From: Singulisphaera sp. GP187
GTDB taxonomy: Bacteria > Chloroflexota > Chloroflexia > Chloroflexales > Roseiflexaceae
Reading direction: 5' to 3'
NCBI GenBank assembly: GCA_943328915.2
Contig: CALQBW020000011.1
Location: 1-33,218, forward strand
Length of the DNA: 33,218 bases
Shown here piece after piece: positions 7,035 to 17,000 of the stretch. Position 1 is the first letter of the stretch, and the number at the start of each line of letters is the position of its first letter. The position numbers were made by a program, and so were the translations under genes. The notes beneath the pieces were generated by a model that saw only the letters and a list, made by a program, of their open reading frames with translations, had not been told where the DNA came from and did no database searches.

Positions 7035-8420
7035 ATGCGGCGAATTGCCTACTGTAGCCCAATAAACCCGATTCCATCTGGGATTTCTGACTATAGCGAG
7101 GAGTTATTACCATACCTCGCACAATATGCTGATATCACCTTGTATCACGATCGCGGGGTTGTACCGAGCAATCCAAAACTTGCGGCACATCTTGAGGTGC
7201 GTACCATCAACTCGTTGCCGGCCGACCACCTCCAGCAGCCGTACGATGCGATTATTTATCATATGGGGAATAGTACTGCGCATTCCCAAATCTGGGATAT
7301 GGCGCACCAATTCCCGGGTGTAGTAGTGCTCCATGATTTAGTGCTGCATCATTTCATGTTGCAATACTATGCCACCCACCGCAACGACATCAGCGCGTAT
7401 CAGCAACTTGTCAACCAGTATTATGGTATTGCAGGCACGCACGTCGCAACACGTATGGTACGCGGCATCTTTGATGACGCTGTTTTTAATATGCCTTTAT
7501 GTCAACCAGTTCTAGACAATGCAACAGCATTGATTAGTCATAGTCAATATGTGGTTGATGCGGTTCACACGCTTGCCCCAGACCTCGTAAGCGGCGTTGT
7601 GCCAATGGGTGTGCCTGTGCTAACTGATTGCGATGTGTCACACCTGCGAGCGCAACTCAACCTTGGCGACGATGCATTTATCATGGCGTCTTTTGGGCAT
7701 GTCAATCCCTACAAACGCACGGATCAAGTGTTGCGGGCGTTGCGGACCTTGCGGCGTGCGGGGATAAATGCCCATTATCTGATTGTGGGAAGTATTTCGC
7801 CAAATGTGGCGCTCGACACCCTGTTACGGCGCACCGACACCAGTGGCGCTGTGCATGTGACGGGGTATGTATCGGCCAACGAATTCAATGCCTACGTAGC
7901 CTTGGCCGATGTCTGTATCAATTTGCGCCACCCCACAGCCGGTGAAACATCGGCGAGTCTATTGCGCTTGTTGGCCGCAGGTAAGCCAACGTTTGTAACC
8001 GCAAGTGGCTCATTTAATGAAATCCCCGCCGATGCGGCCATGCATGTCCCGCTTGACCGAAGCGAGGTCGAATTCCTCGAAACAGCGTTGTTTTTGTGTC
8101 AGCAACGCCCTGACTTTCGAGCCGCGGTGGCAACGAATGCCCGCACATATGTCACAAGGCACCACACCTTAGGGCATTCTGCGGCGGGCTATATGCAGTT
8201 TTTGGCGGATCGACATGGCTGGGAAGCACCACGCATCCTACGCCCACTCCCATGGGACAACAGCGCAGACCAAATCACGCTCCCGATAATGTTACAGCCA
8301 CGCCGGATCGTGAGTGCACCACACCGACCTATGCTCGGGACTACTGCCGATGACCCGATTGCCCGTGGTGCACAAGCGCAACTTGACCAGGCTGCCCAGA
8401 CTCTTTTTGCAAAAAAATGA
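7035..8420 (+). CDS. Family 4-type (GT-B) glycosyltransferase
   Basis: A 461-residue GT-B-fold glycosyltransferase. The N-terminus RRIAYCSPINPIPSGISDYS matches the acceptor-side start of GT4 enzymes (PxxSGIAxY). The C-terminal donor half begins near FGHVNPYKRTDQVLRAL (220-236), with an LRALRTLRRAG helix. The acidic element AGETSASLLRLLAAGKP (302-317) is equivalent to the EX7E region that holds the nucleotide-sugar. It probably transfers a sugar from a nucleotide donor to a cell-surface glycan or lipid; donor and acceptor are unknown. The ATG at 7035 has GAGGATGAG just upstream. It stands alone on the plus strand, divergent from the sigma operon and convergent with the peptidase gene, and ends at a strong hairpin. 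The last 40 residues are an unassigned tail. Confidence 0.88.
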   Translation: MRRIAYCSPINPIPSGISDYSEELLPYLAQYADITLYHDRGVVPSNPKLAAHLEVRTINSLPADHLQQPYDAIIYHMGNSTAHSQIWDMAHQFPGVVVLHDLVLHHFMLQYYATHRNDISAYQQLVNQYYGIAGTHVATRMVRGIFDDAVFNMPLCQPVLDNATALISHSQYVVDAVHTLAPDLVSGVVPMGVPVLTDCDVSHLRAQLNLGDDAFIMASFGHVNPYKRTDQVLRALRTLRRAGINAHYLIVGSISPNVALDTLLRRTDTSGAVHVTGYVSANEFNAYVALADVCINLRHPTAGETSASLLRLLAAGKPTFVTASGSFNEIPADAAMHVPLDRSEVEFLETALFLCQQRPDFRAAVATNARTYVTRHHTLGHSAAGYMQFLADRHGWEAPRILRPLPWDNSADQITLPIMLQPRRIVSAPHRPMLGTTADDPIARGAQAQLDQAAQTLFAKK

Positions 8421-8464
8421 CACCCTGCTGCACGAGATTGATAGCGGTTGGACCATTCTGGCAG

Positions 8465-8503
8465 CATATTCCCCGCTCTACGTAAGGTGGAGCGGGGAAT
8501 ATG
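8465..8503. terminator. Strong inverted repeat between convergent genes
   Basis: A perfect 14-bp stem, CATATTCCCCGCTC (8465-8478) with GAGCGGGGAATATG (8490-8503), and an 11-nt loop. It lies 45 bp after the glycosyltransferase stop and 45 bp after the peptidase stop on the other strand, so it probably serves both transcripts. The following plus-strand bases are T-rich but interrupted (TTGTTGTCACGTTTATTTG); no clean T-run exists on the minus side. Confidence 0.7.
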
Positions 8504-8547
8504 TTGTTGTCACGTTTATTTGTAATCAGTGGTCGAATAAACTGCTC

Positions 8548-11076
8548 CTAATGACTCAACACCGCTTTGGTCAACAGTTGGTTGCTGAGGGTAACATGGG
8601 CATTACGTGGCAACCACTGGCCATCGCTGGTTTGCATCAGGGACTTCATGCTAAATCGCACATCAGGCACACTCAGCCCTTTGGCTTGGTAATACGGGTT
8701 GGTAGTAGCCACAATTGACAACGGTGAAGCGCTATCGTTTGGTAGATATTTCTGCAAAATTTCTTTGGCACGTCGCAGCATATCGGGAGAGACGTCTGTT
8801 TCGCGTAGATTCATTCGGCGTACTACTTTAGGTACACGTGCCAAGGTCAACAATTTCAGGCTGCCACTATGCGATGTATGCTGAATTGACGGTTGAATTT
8901 GACTGCCTTTGACCGCAGCCCATGGATCACCGAGCAAAATAAATTCAATCAAGGTTTTCATGTCGACATCATCCAAAAACCCTTGGCGATCATACATAAT
9001 TTGGGCAAACTCAAGACGGGCAAAGTGCAAGGCCATTCCGATGGGCATCCCGTCTGCAAGGTAACGCGTCATGCGTTCGAACAATAAATCAGCACCCAAC
9101 AAGGGGGGAGCTGCGCTTCCGTAGGCATTGACCGTTGAGCCCACAAACGCCAACGCACCTTCAGATAATGCTTTGAGCGGGACAGAATTATGCGGAGTGC
9201 GTCCAGCTAATTCGGCTCCATAACAGGCTTCGCTTATGATGATAGCGCCAGCAACCATGTTGCGGGTGAGGTTGTCGGGGCTTATGGCGATGGGCAACGC
9301 ACTTGCGGCACCCCACACTGTGGCTGACTGCCCATAAAAATGGGGCATGCCTGCCGCACCGTGTAAATTGATATACAACACTTCGCGACCAGCCAAGGTT
9401 GCCGCAATGAAATTTTGGGTAGTCAACGGTGGAGATGTCAATAATTTGGCATCAGGGTGCAAATTTTTTAACACCAATAATGATGGTTCTCGCCAGGCAT
9501 CTGCGGCAACACCAACAGCAAGCCGCTGGGCAGGTGTACTCCGAATCCGCAGTAATGTAGATAAATCAAATCCGGTTTGGCCTTGATGATGCGCTTGGGC
9601 GTGGTATTGCGTCATTGAATGGAGCATGCCGATGAGTAATTGCGGGTCATCGCTATCACCTTCGGGCAAACGAGCCACAATTCTTTGCGGCAACAAATAC
9701 CCCGCATCATCACACGCATAGGGGTTGTCGGACAAAATATGTGGTTCATCGTCAGGGATTGGATTTTGGAGTCGGTGAAAAGGAACACACTCGTCACCAC
9801 CAATCAGCACAAGCGTCGTGAGCTCGATACCGCGAAGGTGCAACTGGGTTGCCATTTTGCGCACCATATCACGAATCGGCATTGCATCCGGTGCAATCGG
9901 GGCTGGGGCAGGAATATCGAGCATAGCCAGACCACCCGTGGCATCAATATAACCCGCAACGACAAACATGCCTTTTTGGCGCAATACGCGACACAATCGA
10001 CGAATATGCTCATCTATGTCTTGCCAGCCGGCCGTCCCAAAGCGCCGAACTAAGGCTGCCCGATGTCCCAATATGATATGCGCTTGGCCATCTTCGACCG
10101 CCGCCGGGAGCAGTGGACGGGTTTGGGTCACTCTTCCATCTTGTGGGAGGGGGGTAGTCATCATCGGTGCAAACGATTCGGGATCAGCCGTATGGGAAAG
10201 CACCGGTCCTTTGGTCGTGGCAAGCAGATAGTCTACCAATGCATGGATATCTTGGTCCCAACCGATCATCGGTTGGGCGCTCAGCGGCCATGGCACCGCA
10301 TGCGGTGCAAAAAATGCCCGCTGGTAACTCCCATCGGGATCCATTGCGGTAATTTGGTCGCGCGTTACCGTAACGACATCACTCGCATCACTCATGACTG
10401 CCCGTAAACACAGCAACGGGAACTCGGGTTCGAGGACAAAGTCATGATGCGATAGCAATCGTTGCGCTTCTTCGAGCCGCTGACTTTGACGTAAGGCTTC
10501 GATGTAACCCCATTGCAAATCATTGCGTGGCGGCGACTGGCGCAGGGTATTCCCTAATTCCACCACTGCCATATCTGCCATCCCCCGGCGGAGATAAATC
10601 ATGCCCAGGGCTTGGGGAACGGCGGCGGCAGCATCAATTGGCAGGCCACGATCATTAATCGGCGCATTACATACCGCACGTCGCATGGCCGCTGCCGCCG
10701 CAGGTTCTTGTCCACAGGCAGTTAAGGCACTCGCGAGCCCTTGCCACGCCTGTGAATCCATCGCATTCCGGGTAATTACCAGCCGGTAATGTGTCATGGC
10801 AAGACCAGGTTTACCCCCAACCAACAAGGCATTACCCATCAAAGTACTGGGAATGAGCGCTTCTGGGCAACGACGCATCAACGCTTGTGCGCCTCGCCAG
10901 GCAGCATGATAATCGCCCTTTGCGATGGCTAATTCACAGGCTCGCCGGACATGTGCAAATGGCAAAAGATCAGGTAAACGATTGTCTGGTGTAGCTGCGC
11001 TTTCAATCGAAACCGTCGAGCGGAGTGATACGTCGAGCGCGGGGATAGGTTGGGCAGTATGTTTGCGCAATTCCAT
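8548..11076 (-). CDS. TPR protein with gingipain-like (C25, clan CD) cysteine peptidase domain
   Basis: An 842-residue protein. The N-terminal 200 residues are TPR-like helical repeats (FAHVRRACELAIAKGDYHAA and following). The C-terminal half has the hallmarks of C25/caspase-fold peptidases: a VLIGGDECVPF strand (about 424), SDNPYACDDAGYLLPQRIVA with RLPEGD (about 449-474), and the catalytic His in LYINLHGAAG (H572). The catalytic Cys is in IIISEACYGAELAG (C618), and the closing LGDPW motif common to C25 and CHAT domains is at about 716. Both dyad residues are present, so it should be an active endopeptidase with Arg/Lys or other specificity unknown. No signal peptide is seen, unlike secreted gingipains, so it should act in the cytoplasm. 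The ATG at 11076 has GAGGAG six bases upstream. It starts 19 bp after the giant NTPase gene, so it is probably the effector of that protein (inference). Confidence 0.8.
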   Translation of the reverse strand: MELRKHTAQPIPALDVSLRSTVSIESAATPDNRLPDLLPFAHVRRACELAIAKGDYHAAWRGAQALMRRCPEALIPSTLMGNALLVGGKPGLAMTHYRLVITRNAMDSQAWQGLASALTACGQEPAAAAAMRRAVCNAPINDRGLPIDAAAAVPQALGMIYLRRGMADMAVVELGNTLRQSPPRNDLQWGYIEALRQSQRLEEAQRLLSHHDFVLEPEFPLLCLRAVMSDASDVVTVTRDQITAMDPDGSYQRAFFAPHAVPWPLSAQPMIGWDQDIHALVDYLLATTKGPVLSHTADPESFAPMMTTPLPQDGRVTQTRPLLPAAVEDGQAHIILGHRAALVRRFGTAGWQDIDEHIRRLCRVLRQKGMFVVAGYIDATGGLAMLDIPAPAPIAPDAMPIRDMVRKMATQLHLRGIELTTLVLIGGDECVPFHRLQNPIPDDEPHILSDNPYACDDAGYLLPQRIVARLPEGDSDDPQLLIGMLHSMTQYHAQAHHQGQTGFDLSTLLRIRSTPAQRLAVGVAADAWREPSLLVLKNLHPDAKLLTSPPLTTQNFIAATLAGREVLYINLHGAAGMPHFYGQSATVWGAASALPIAISPDNLTRNMVAGAIIISEACYGAELAGRTPHNSVPLKALSEGALAFVGSTVNAYGSAAPPLLGADLLFERMTRYLADGMPIGMALHFARLEFAQIMYDRQGFLDDVDMKTLIEFILLGDPWAAVKGSQIQPSIQHTSHSGSLKLLTLARVPKVVRRMNLRETDVSPDMLRRAKEILQKYLPNDSASPLSIVATTNPYYQAKGLSVPDVRFSMKSLMQTSDGQWLPRNAHVTLSNQLLTKAVLSH

Positions 11077-11095
11077 TGGCAGCTCCTCTATCCCG

Positions 11096-14000
11096 TTAAT
11101 CCACGTCTCGTCGGCGCCTAAACACAGACAACGGTGCAGCACGTGTTAATTCGTGTTGAGCCTCTTTGAAATCCGGGCTCAATTTGACTGCACGCCGGAA
11201 TGCCGCCACGGCTTTTTGGGTTTCGTTTTTTTGGCGGTATATTCGCCCAATCAGCAGATGAGCGCGGGGAAGCGTATCATCAAGTTCGATTGCACGTTGC
11301 AATGCGGTAAACGCATCTTCAATTAACGCAACTTTCACGGCTAATTCGGCAAATCGCACTAACAATGCTGCATCAGATGGGAAATATTTCATCATTTTGC
11401 GAAGTGTTTGCTGACACTCTTCCTTTTGGTTGAGTGCAAGCAGCGTTTCGGCTAAATCGACTTGATACGAGACAGCGTTGGGATTAATCGTCACTGCCAT
11501 ACGCAAATACTCGAGGGCATCAACATAGCGTTTTTCGGTATGGGCAATTGCGGCCAACCCTTCATATGCTTCGACGCATTTGCCATCATGACGCAATGCC
11601 TGTTGAAAATCATTTTGGGCGTCATTGATCCGCCCAAGTTTGACTTTGGTTTGGGCTACTCTACACCACGAAGGCGCATAGGTTATATCATTCGCTAATG
11701 CGCTTTGATAATGTTCAAGCGCGGTGTCGTAGAGTTTTTGTGCAAAGTTTACATCACCCATTGCCAAAAACATTTCGGCTTCATTGCTGAATTTATGGGC
11801 ATGCTGCTTTACCACCTCGGTGTCGGCAACAACCAGTTGGGGTTCTTTGGTTTTGGCTTGGTGTTTGGCTTCTATTTTCGAGACGGCGCGGTAATATTCT
11901 GCTTTGTCACCATCGAGGAGAATTGCTTTGTTATAGGCTGCAAGCGCCATATCTTGATTGCCACGTTGCTCATACAATTGTCCCAATTCGTAATACCATG
12001 CACCGTTTTGGGGGTCTCGCAACAATGCTTGTTCAAGATTAATGATTGCATCATTGATTCGTCCTTGCAACACCAACAACCGTGACAAGGCATAGAGCGG
12101 TGCAGTACTTTCGGGGTCAAGGTTCGTCGCACTCAAATACGCACTTCGGGCATTATCAAACATCCCCATTTGCGCACAGACATCACCCAACAACATATGC
12201 CATGCAATGACGTCGTTTTTGAGGGTAATTGCCACCATGATTGCAGACCTTGCGTCACCGTTACGATGTGTTTCCATATACAATTTCGCCAGTTGGTAGT
12301 GGTTGTTGGGATTTGCCGAATCAAAACGTGTGGCTCTTTGAGCTGCGCTAATCGCTCGATCGATGCGTTGATCTGCCGTATAGACATCACGAAGCAGGGC
12401 ATTTATTGTGCTGTTACTCGGGAGTAAATCGTTGGCCAATTCAAGGGCTGAAATGGCTTCTTTTAGGCGACCATGCACATTGAGCACCACACCATACCAT
12501 TGTTGGAATGAAGCGTTCCCGGGCATACTTGTCGCAGCATTCGCAAGTGCTGACAGCGCCCCAGCCAAATCACCATTCAAATATGCCAATCGCCCATAGA
12601 TATATTGATCTTGCACTGACAGCGGTGCCACAGCCAACACGTAGCGTTGGTCGACGATTGCCGCATCATATTGCTGCAAGAGTGCCAATGACAACGCCCG
12701 GCGTTGTCGAATATGTGCTGCTAAGTCGTTTTTGTCGAGCATGCTCGCCGCTGCAGCATCGCCACTTAACGGGCGCGGATGTACTTCGCCATAGAGTGCT
12801 AATGCCGCATCAAATGATGCGATTGCCTCTTGGTGACGTAACATTAATTGCAGGGCTACCCCGCGTTCAAAAATACACCGCGGGTTGTCCCCGTCAATCA
12901 TGAGCGTACGATCAAACGCCTGCATTGCAGCGGTGAGCTTGACCAAATGTGTCGGTGTCGGTTGGGTGAATTCTTCGAGATCTTTGGCTAGTGGTGCCTG
13001 TTGTCGCAACGCCATGCCTAAGCAGAGGTGATAAATTGCCACCCCGTCATCTGCTTTGACTGCCGCTGCAAAAGCATAGACCGCCTCATCAATTTCACCA
13101 AAATCAAGGAGCAAGATTCCATACATAAGTGCCGAAGGAGCATATTCGCCATCTAGTGTAAAGGCCGTACGGGCTGCTTCTAGGGCTTCTTCATATCGTT
13201 CGATAGTCCGGAGGACACGCGCAAATACACGCCAATGTTCGCTCACTCGCCCTTCGAGTTCTACCGCACGCCGTGCCAACGACAACGCTTCGTCTGTTTT
13301 GCCTTGCGCCAACGATACATCGGCGAGACATGCGATCGTGGCTGCAGCACTGGGCAATTGTGCCATCACACGACGCAATTCACGTTCGGCCTCAGCGTAT
13401 TCTCCTGATTGAAAATAAAGCATCCCGAGGCGATACGCCAAATTCAATTCCATCGGCACCAATTCCACTGCGCGAACCATGCAGTGCGTCGCATTCACGA
13501 AATCGTTGATGGACTCATAGTCTTCTGATAATTCAACCCAGCATTCGTGGTCTTGGTCGCGCAATCGCACGGCTGCAATCATATGGGGGATTGCTTCACC
13601 ACGTCGTTTGACAATCCGTAATACACACGCATATTGACGGCGTGCAAAGGCATCATTGGGATTGAGATTCACCGCCCGATCAGCAGCTTCAAGCGCCCGT
13701 TGCATATTGCCTTTGCGTTGCATGATTTGCGACATCAACGTCAAGGCTTTGACATCATGGGCATCACGGCGTAATGCTTCAAGCACATCTGCGGCGGCTG
13801 CATCGATTTGGTCAATGCGCAGCAACAATTCTGCCCGTTTACGCCACAACGCTGGATGATCAGCGGCCACTGCCAACGCTTGGTCGATTTCGCTGATGGC
13901 TTCTTTGTGCCAACCACGTTGGGCTTGGACATCTGCCAAATCGGCTCGCCAATGATGTGCTTCGGGACGTTTGGCAATGGCTTTTTCGATAGCAGACACG

Positions 14001-17000
14001 GCACTTTTGCTATCTCCAATTCCCAAAAACGCACGGCCTAGGGTGTGGTAATATTCGGCCCGGTCATTCAAGGCGACGGCTTCTTGGAGCACTTTTACTG
14101 CTTCTTTATCGGCACCCGTTTGATGCAACAACATCCCTAATAAATAATGCCATCCCGCATGGTCAGGGCGCTGTTGTACGGCAACACGATAACTCGCTAT
14201 AGCCGAAGATCGTTGTCCTAACCCGAGGAATGCATCACCGAGCAATGCATGATGTTCTGCTTGGGAAGGTGCTGCGACCACAGCTTGCTCAGCACACTCA
14301 CGTGCTTCAGACCAACGCACACTTTTGGCATATGCTGCGCTCATACGGGCGTAAACTGCAGCCCCAATTCCTGGTGTGGCGTTGCGGTTTTTCGCTTGCG
14401 GGCTCGCACGATCAAGATCAAGTGCTTGTTGGAGTTCAATAATCGCGGCTTCAGGGACCCCGATTGCGATTAACACTTCCCCTAACCGCAAGTGATGCAT
14501 GACTGATTTAGGTGCCAGGCTTACCAAGCGTTGCGCGACATCTGCAGCTTGGGTAAAGTCGTGGCACGCAATCGCAACATCACGCAAACCGCTTAACGCA
14601 GGTTCATGATTAGGCGCAATAGCTAGTGCTTGCCGGTATAATTCACTCGCTTCTACGTTCCTTGTCAGTCCAAACAACGCTTCTGCCGCGACCACAATCG
14701 CTTCGACGGCATGTCCATCGAGACCCAACGCTTGCCGGGCAACCTGGAGCGCTTTTTCAAAAAACCCTTGACTACGCAACACTCGACTTCGCTCACATTG
14801 GATATCTACCCGTTGGGGGGCAAGTGTTGCCGCCGCTTCGAGCATTTCGGTGGCTTCGTTGGGGCGTTGTGTTGCTAAGGCCATCCTCCCAACTTGTAAC
14901 AACGCATCGACATTGCCGGCATCGCTTTGATGAGCACGGCGGGCATGGTCGTATGCACTATCAAAGTTCCCATGTTGCGCCATAGCTTGACTATATGCCA
15001 CCAACGTGTGGGGATTGTCCGGCTGTAATTGGATTGCTTGATCAAATGTCCGGATCGCAGCGTCAATTTGCCCATCACCAGCCAATGCCCGCCCAATTGC
15101 TTCGAGGATTGCACCATTGCTGACGGCATCGACGATTCGGCGCAGCGCAAACAACGCTTGTTTCCAATGACCTTCGGCAATATGCAATAGCCCTGCTTGG
15201 AACCACGATTGATCATCCGGTGTATTCCACAACGCTTTGGCGATGTAGCCACGGGCTCGTTTGATTTGGCCACGACGCAACGCAAATCCACCAGCGATAC
15301 GGAGCAATTCGGCGTTATTTGCGTGTTGCAACAACGCGCGTTGCAACACGGCGTCACCTTGTTCGAAATGACCCAATTTTTCATATGCCGCTACCGCATC
15401 ACGGAGCAAAGGAATATTTTCACTGTCAACCCCAAGGGCTTTGTTATAAATCTCCACCGCCTCTCGTTGACGGCCAAGTTCCTCGAGCGAATGTGCCATT
15501 GCATGCATAAACGATGAATCCTCAGGCGCCAAAGTCACTGCTTTGCGGTAGGTTGCCAACGCAGTATCATGTTCCCCGCGTCGCCACAACAACCCCGCCA
15601 AATCACCATGAAGTCCTGCATTCTTGGCAGAATGTGACATGGCAGTACGGAGCATCTGCAACGCGCCATCTGCATCCCCGCGTCGTTGCAATAATTGCAC
15701 CAAATGGCGCGATGCAGCGACGTTGGTGGGCTTTAGTTCGATTGCGGTCTGCAATGCCACAATCGCGGCATCGCTATCGCCGCTCGCATCACATACGCGT
15801 GCAAAATCCACATACAGGCTATCATCAGTGGGGTGGAGTTCAATTGCCCTTTGGAACGCGGCCCATGCTGCATGCCAATCAGCCAACGATAAATACACAC
15901 GTCCTAATGTCGCATGGCTAGCCGCATCATCTGGTGCCATTCGGAGCGCTTTGTCGAGATAATTCTGGGCTGCATGGAATTCACCGCGCAACCAACACAA
16001 TCGCCCCAATTCTGCGAACAACACTGGGTGGTTACCTAACGATGCCACCGCCTGCTCCAGTAACACTTGGGCTTCGTTCGCGCGATCAAGTTGCTCAAGC
16101 ACTAAGGCTTTTTGGCGATAGAGCAATGGATCATCCGTCGCATCGCGCAACGCCAATTCGAATGCTTCGAGCGCAGCTGGGTGGTTATTTTGTTGGCTAT
16201 ATATCTGCCCCAAGGCGCGCGCAACAATTGCGCCTTGTTGGCGATAGGTATCAATTAAACCCTTTAGGACATGAGCGGCCACATCCAACGACCCGAGTTG
16301 GCCGTAGGCCATCCCTAACTGATGTCGGCTGTGCAGATCATCGGGGCGTGTTTTGCTGATAATCTCATACGACTTCACTGCTCCTGGCCAATCTTGGAGC
16401 ATCGCCGATAAATCAGCAATACGCCGCAACAAATCGGCATCTTGTGGTTGCATGGAACTCACAAATTCGAGTTGGTGTCGCGCTTGTTGGTAAGCCCCTT
16501 CTTGTTGCAATACATCGGCTGCGGCCAAGCGCACCGCAGGAGCACTCACCCCTGCAGCATTCAATATTTCTTCGACCCGTGTGCCGTCGTGCAGTAATAA
16601 TGCCCGCACCACTGCACGCATCAAGCCGAGTTCGATACAGCGCCGCACGACCACCGGCCGGTTTTCGCTCATTGCAAATACGAATCCAACGATCTCGTCG
16701 TCTTCGGTCAATTGGGCAAGGCTCCAATTTGCTACTGGTTGTGCCACCAATTGCATAGCACAGACGGCAGCTCGTAACAAATTATGGCGAAAAGTAAGTG
16801 TTTGCTGTTCGTAATCAAACAACAACACCCCTGCGCCCACCAATGCCCGTAGCGCACTGATCAATGGATCGGTCGTCGGCGCGCCCAACAGTTGTTGCAC
16901 GACCAACGCCGTATTGCCCGCACCAGTCATCGCTCGTTGCAGGAGGTCTGCTAGTGCCCACGGGTCACGTTGCCCCCCGATGTCGCTGCGCAAACGCAAC

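Noticed and set aside
11600-16500. Repetitive DNA suggesting a CRISPR array or tandem repeat
   Set aside because: The periodicity is about 102 bases (34 codons) with diverged sequence, explained by TPR coding repeats; there are no identical repeats with unique spacers.
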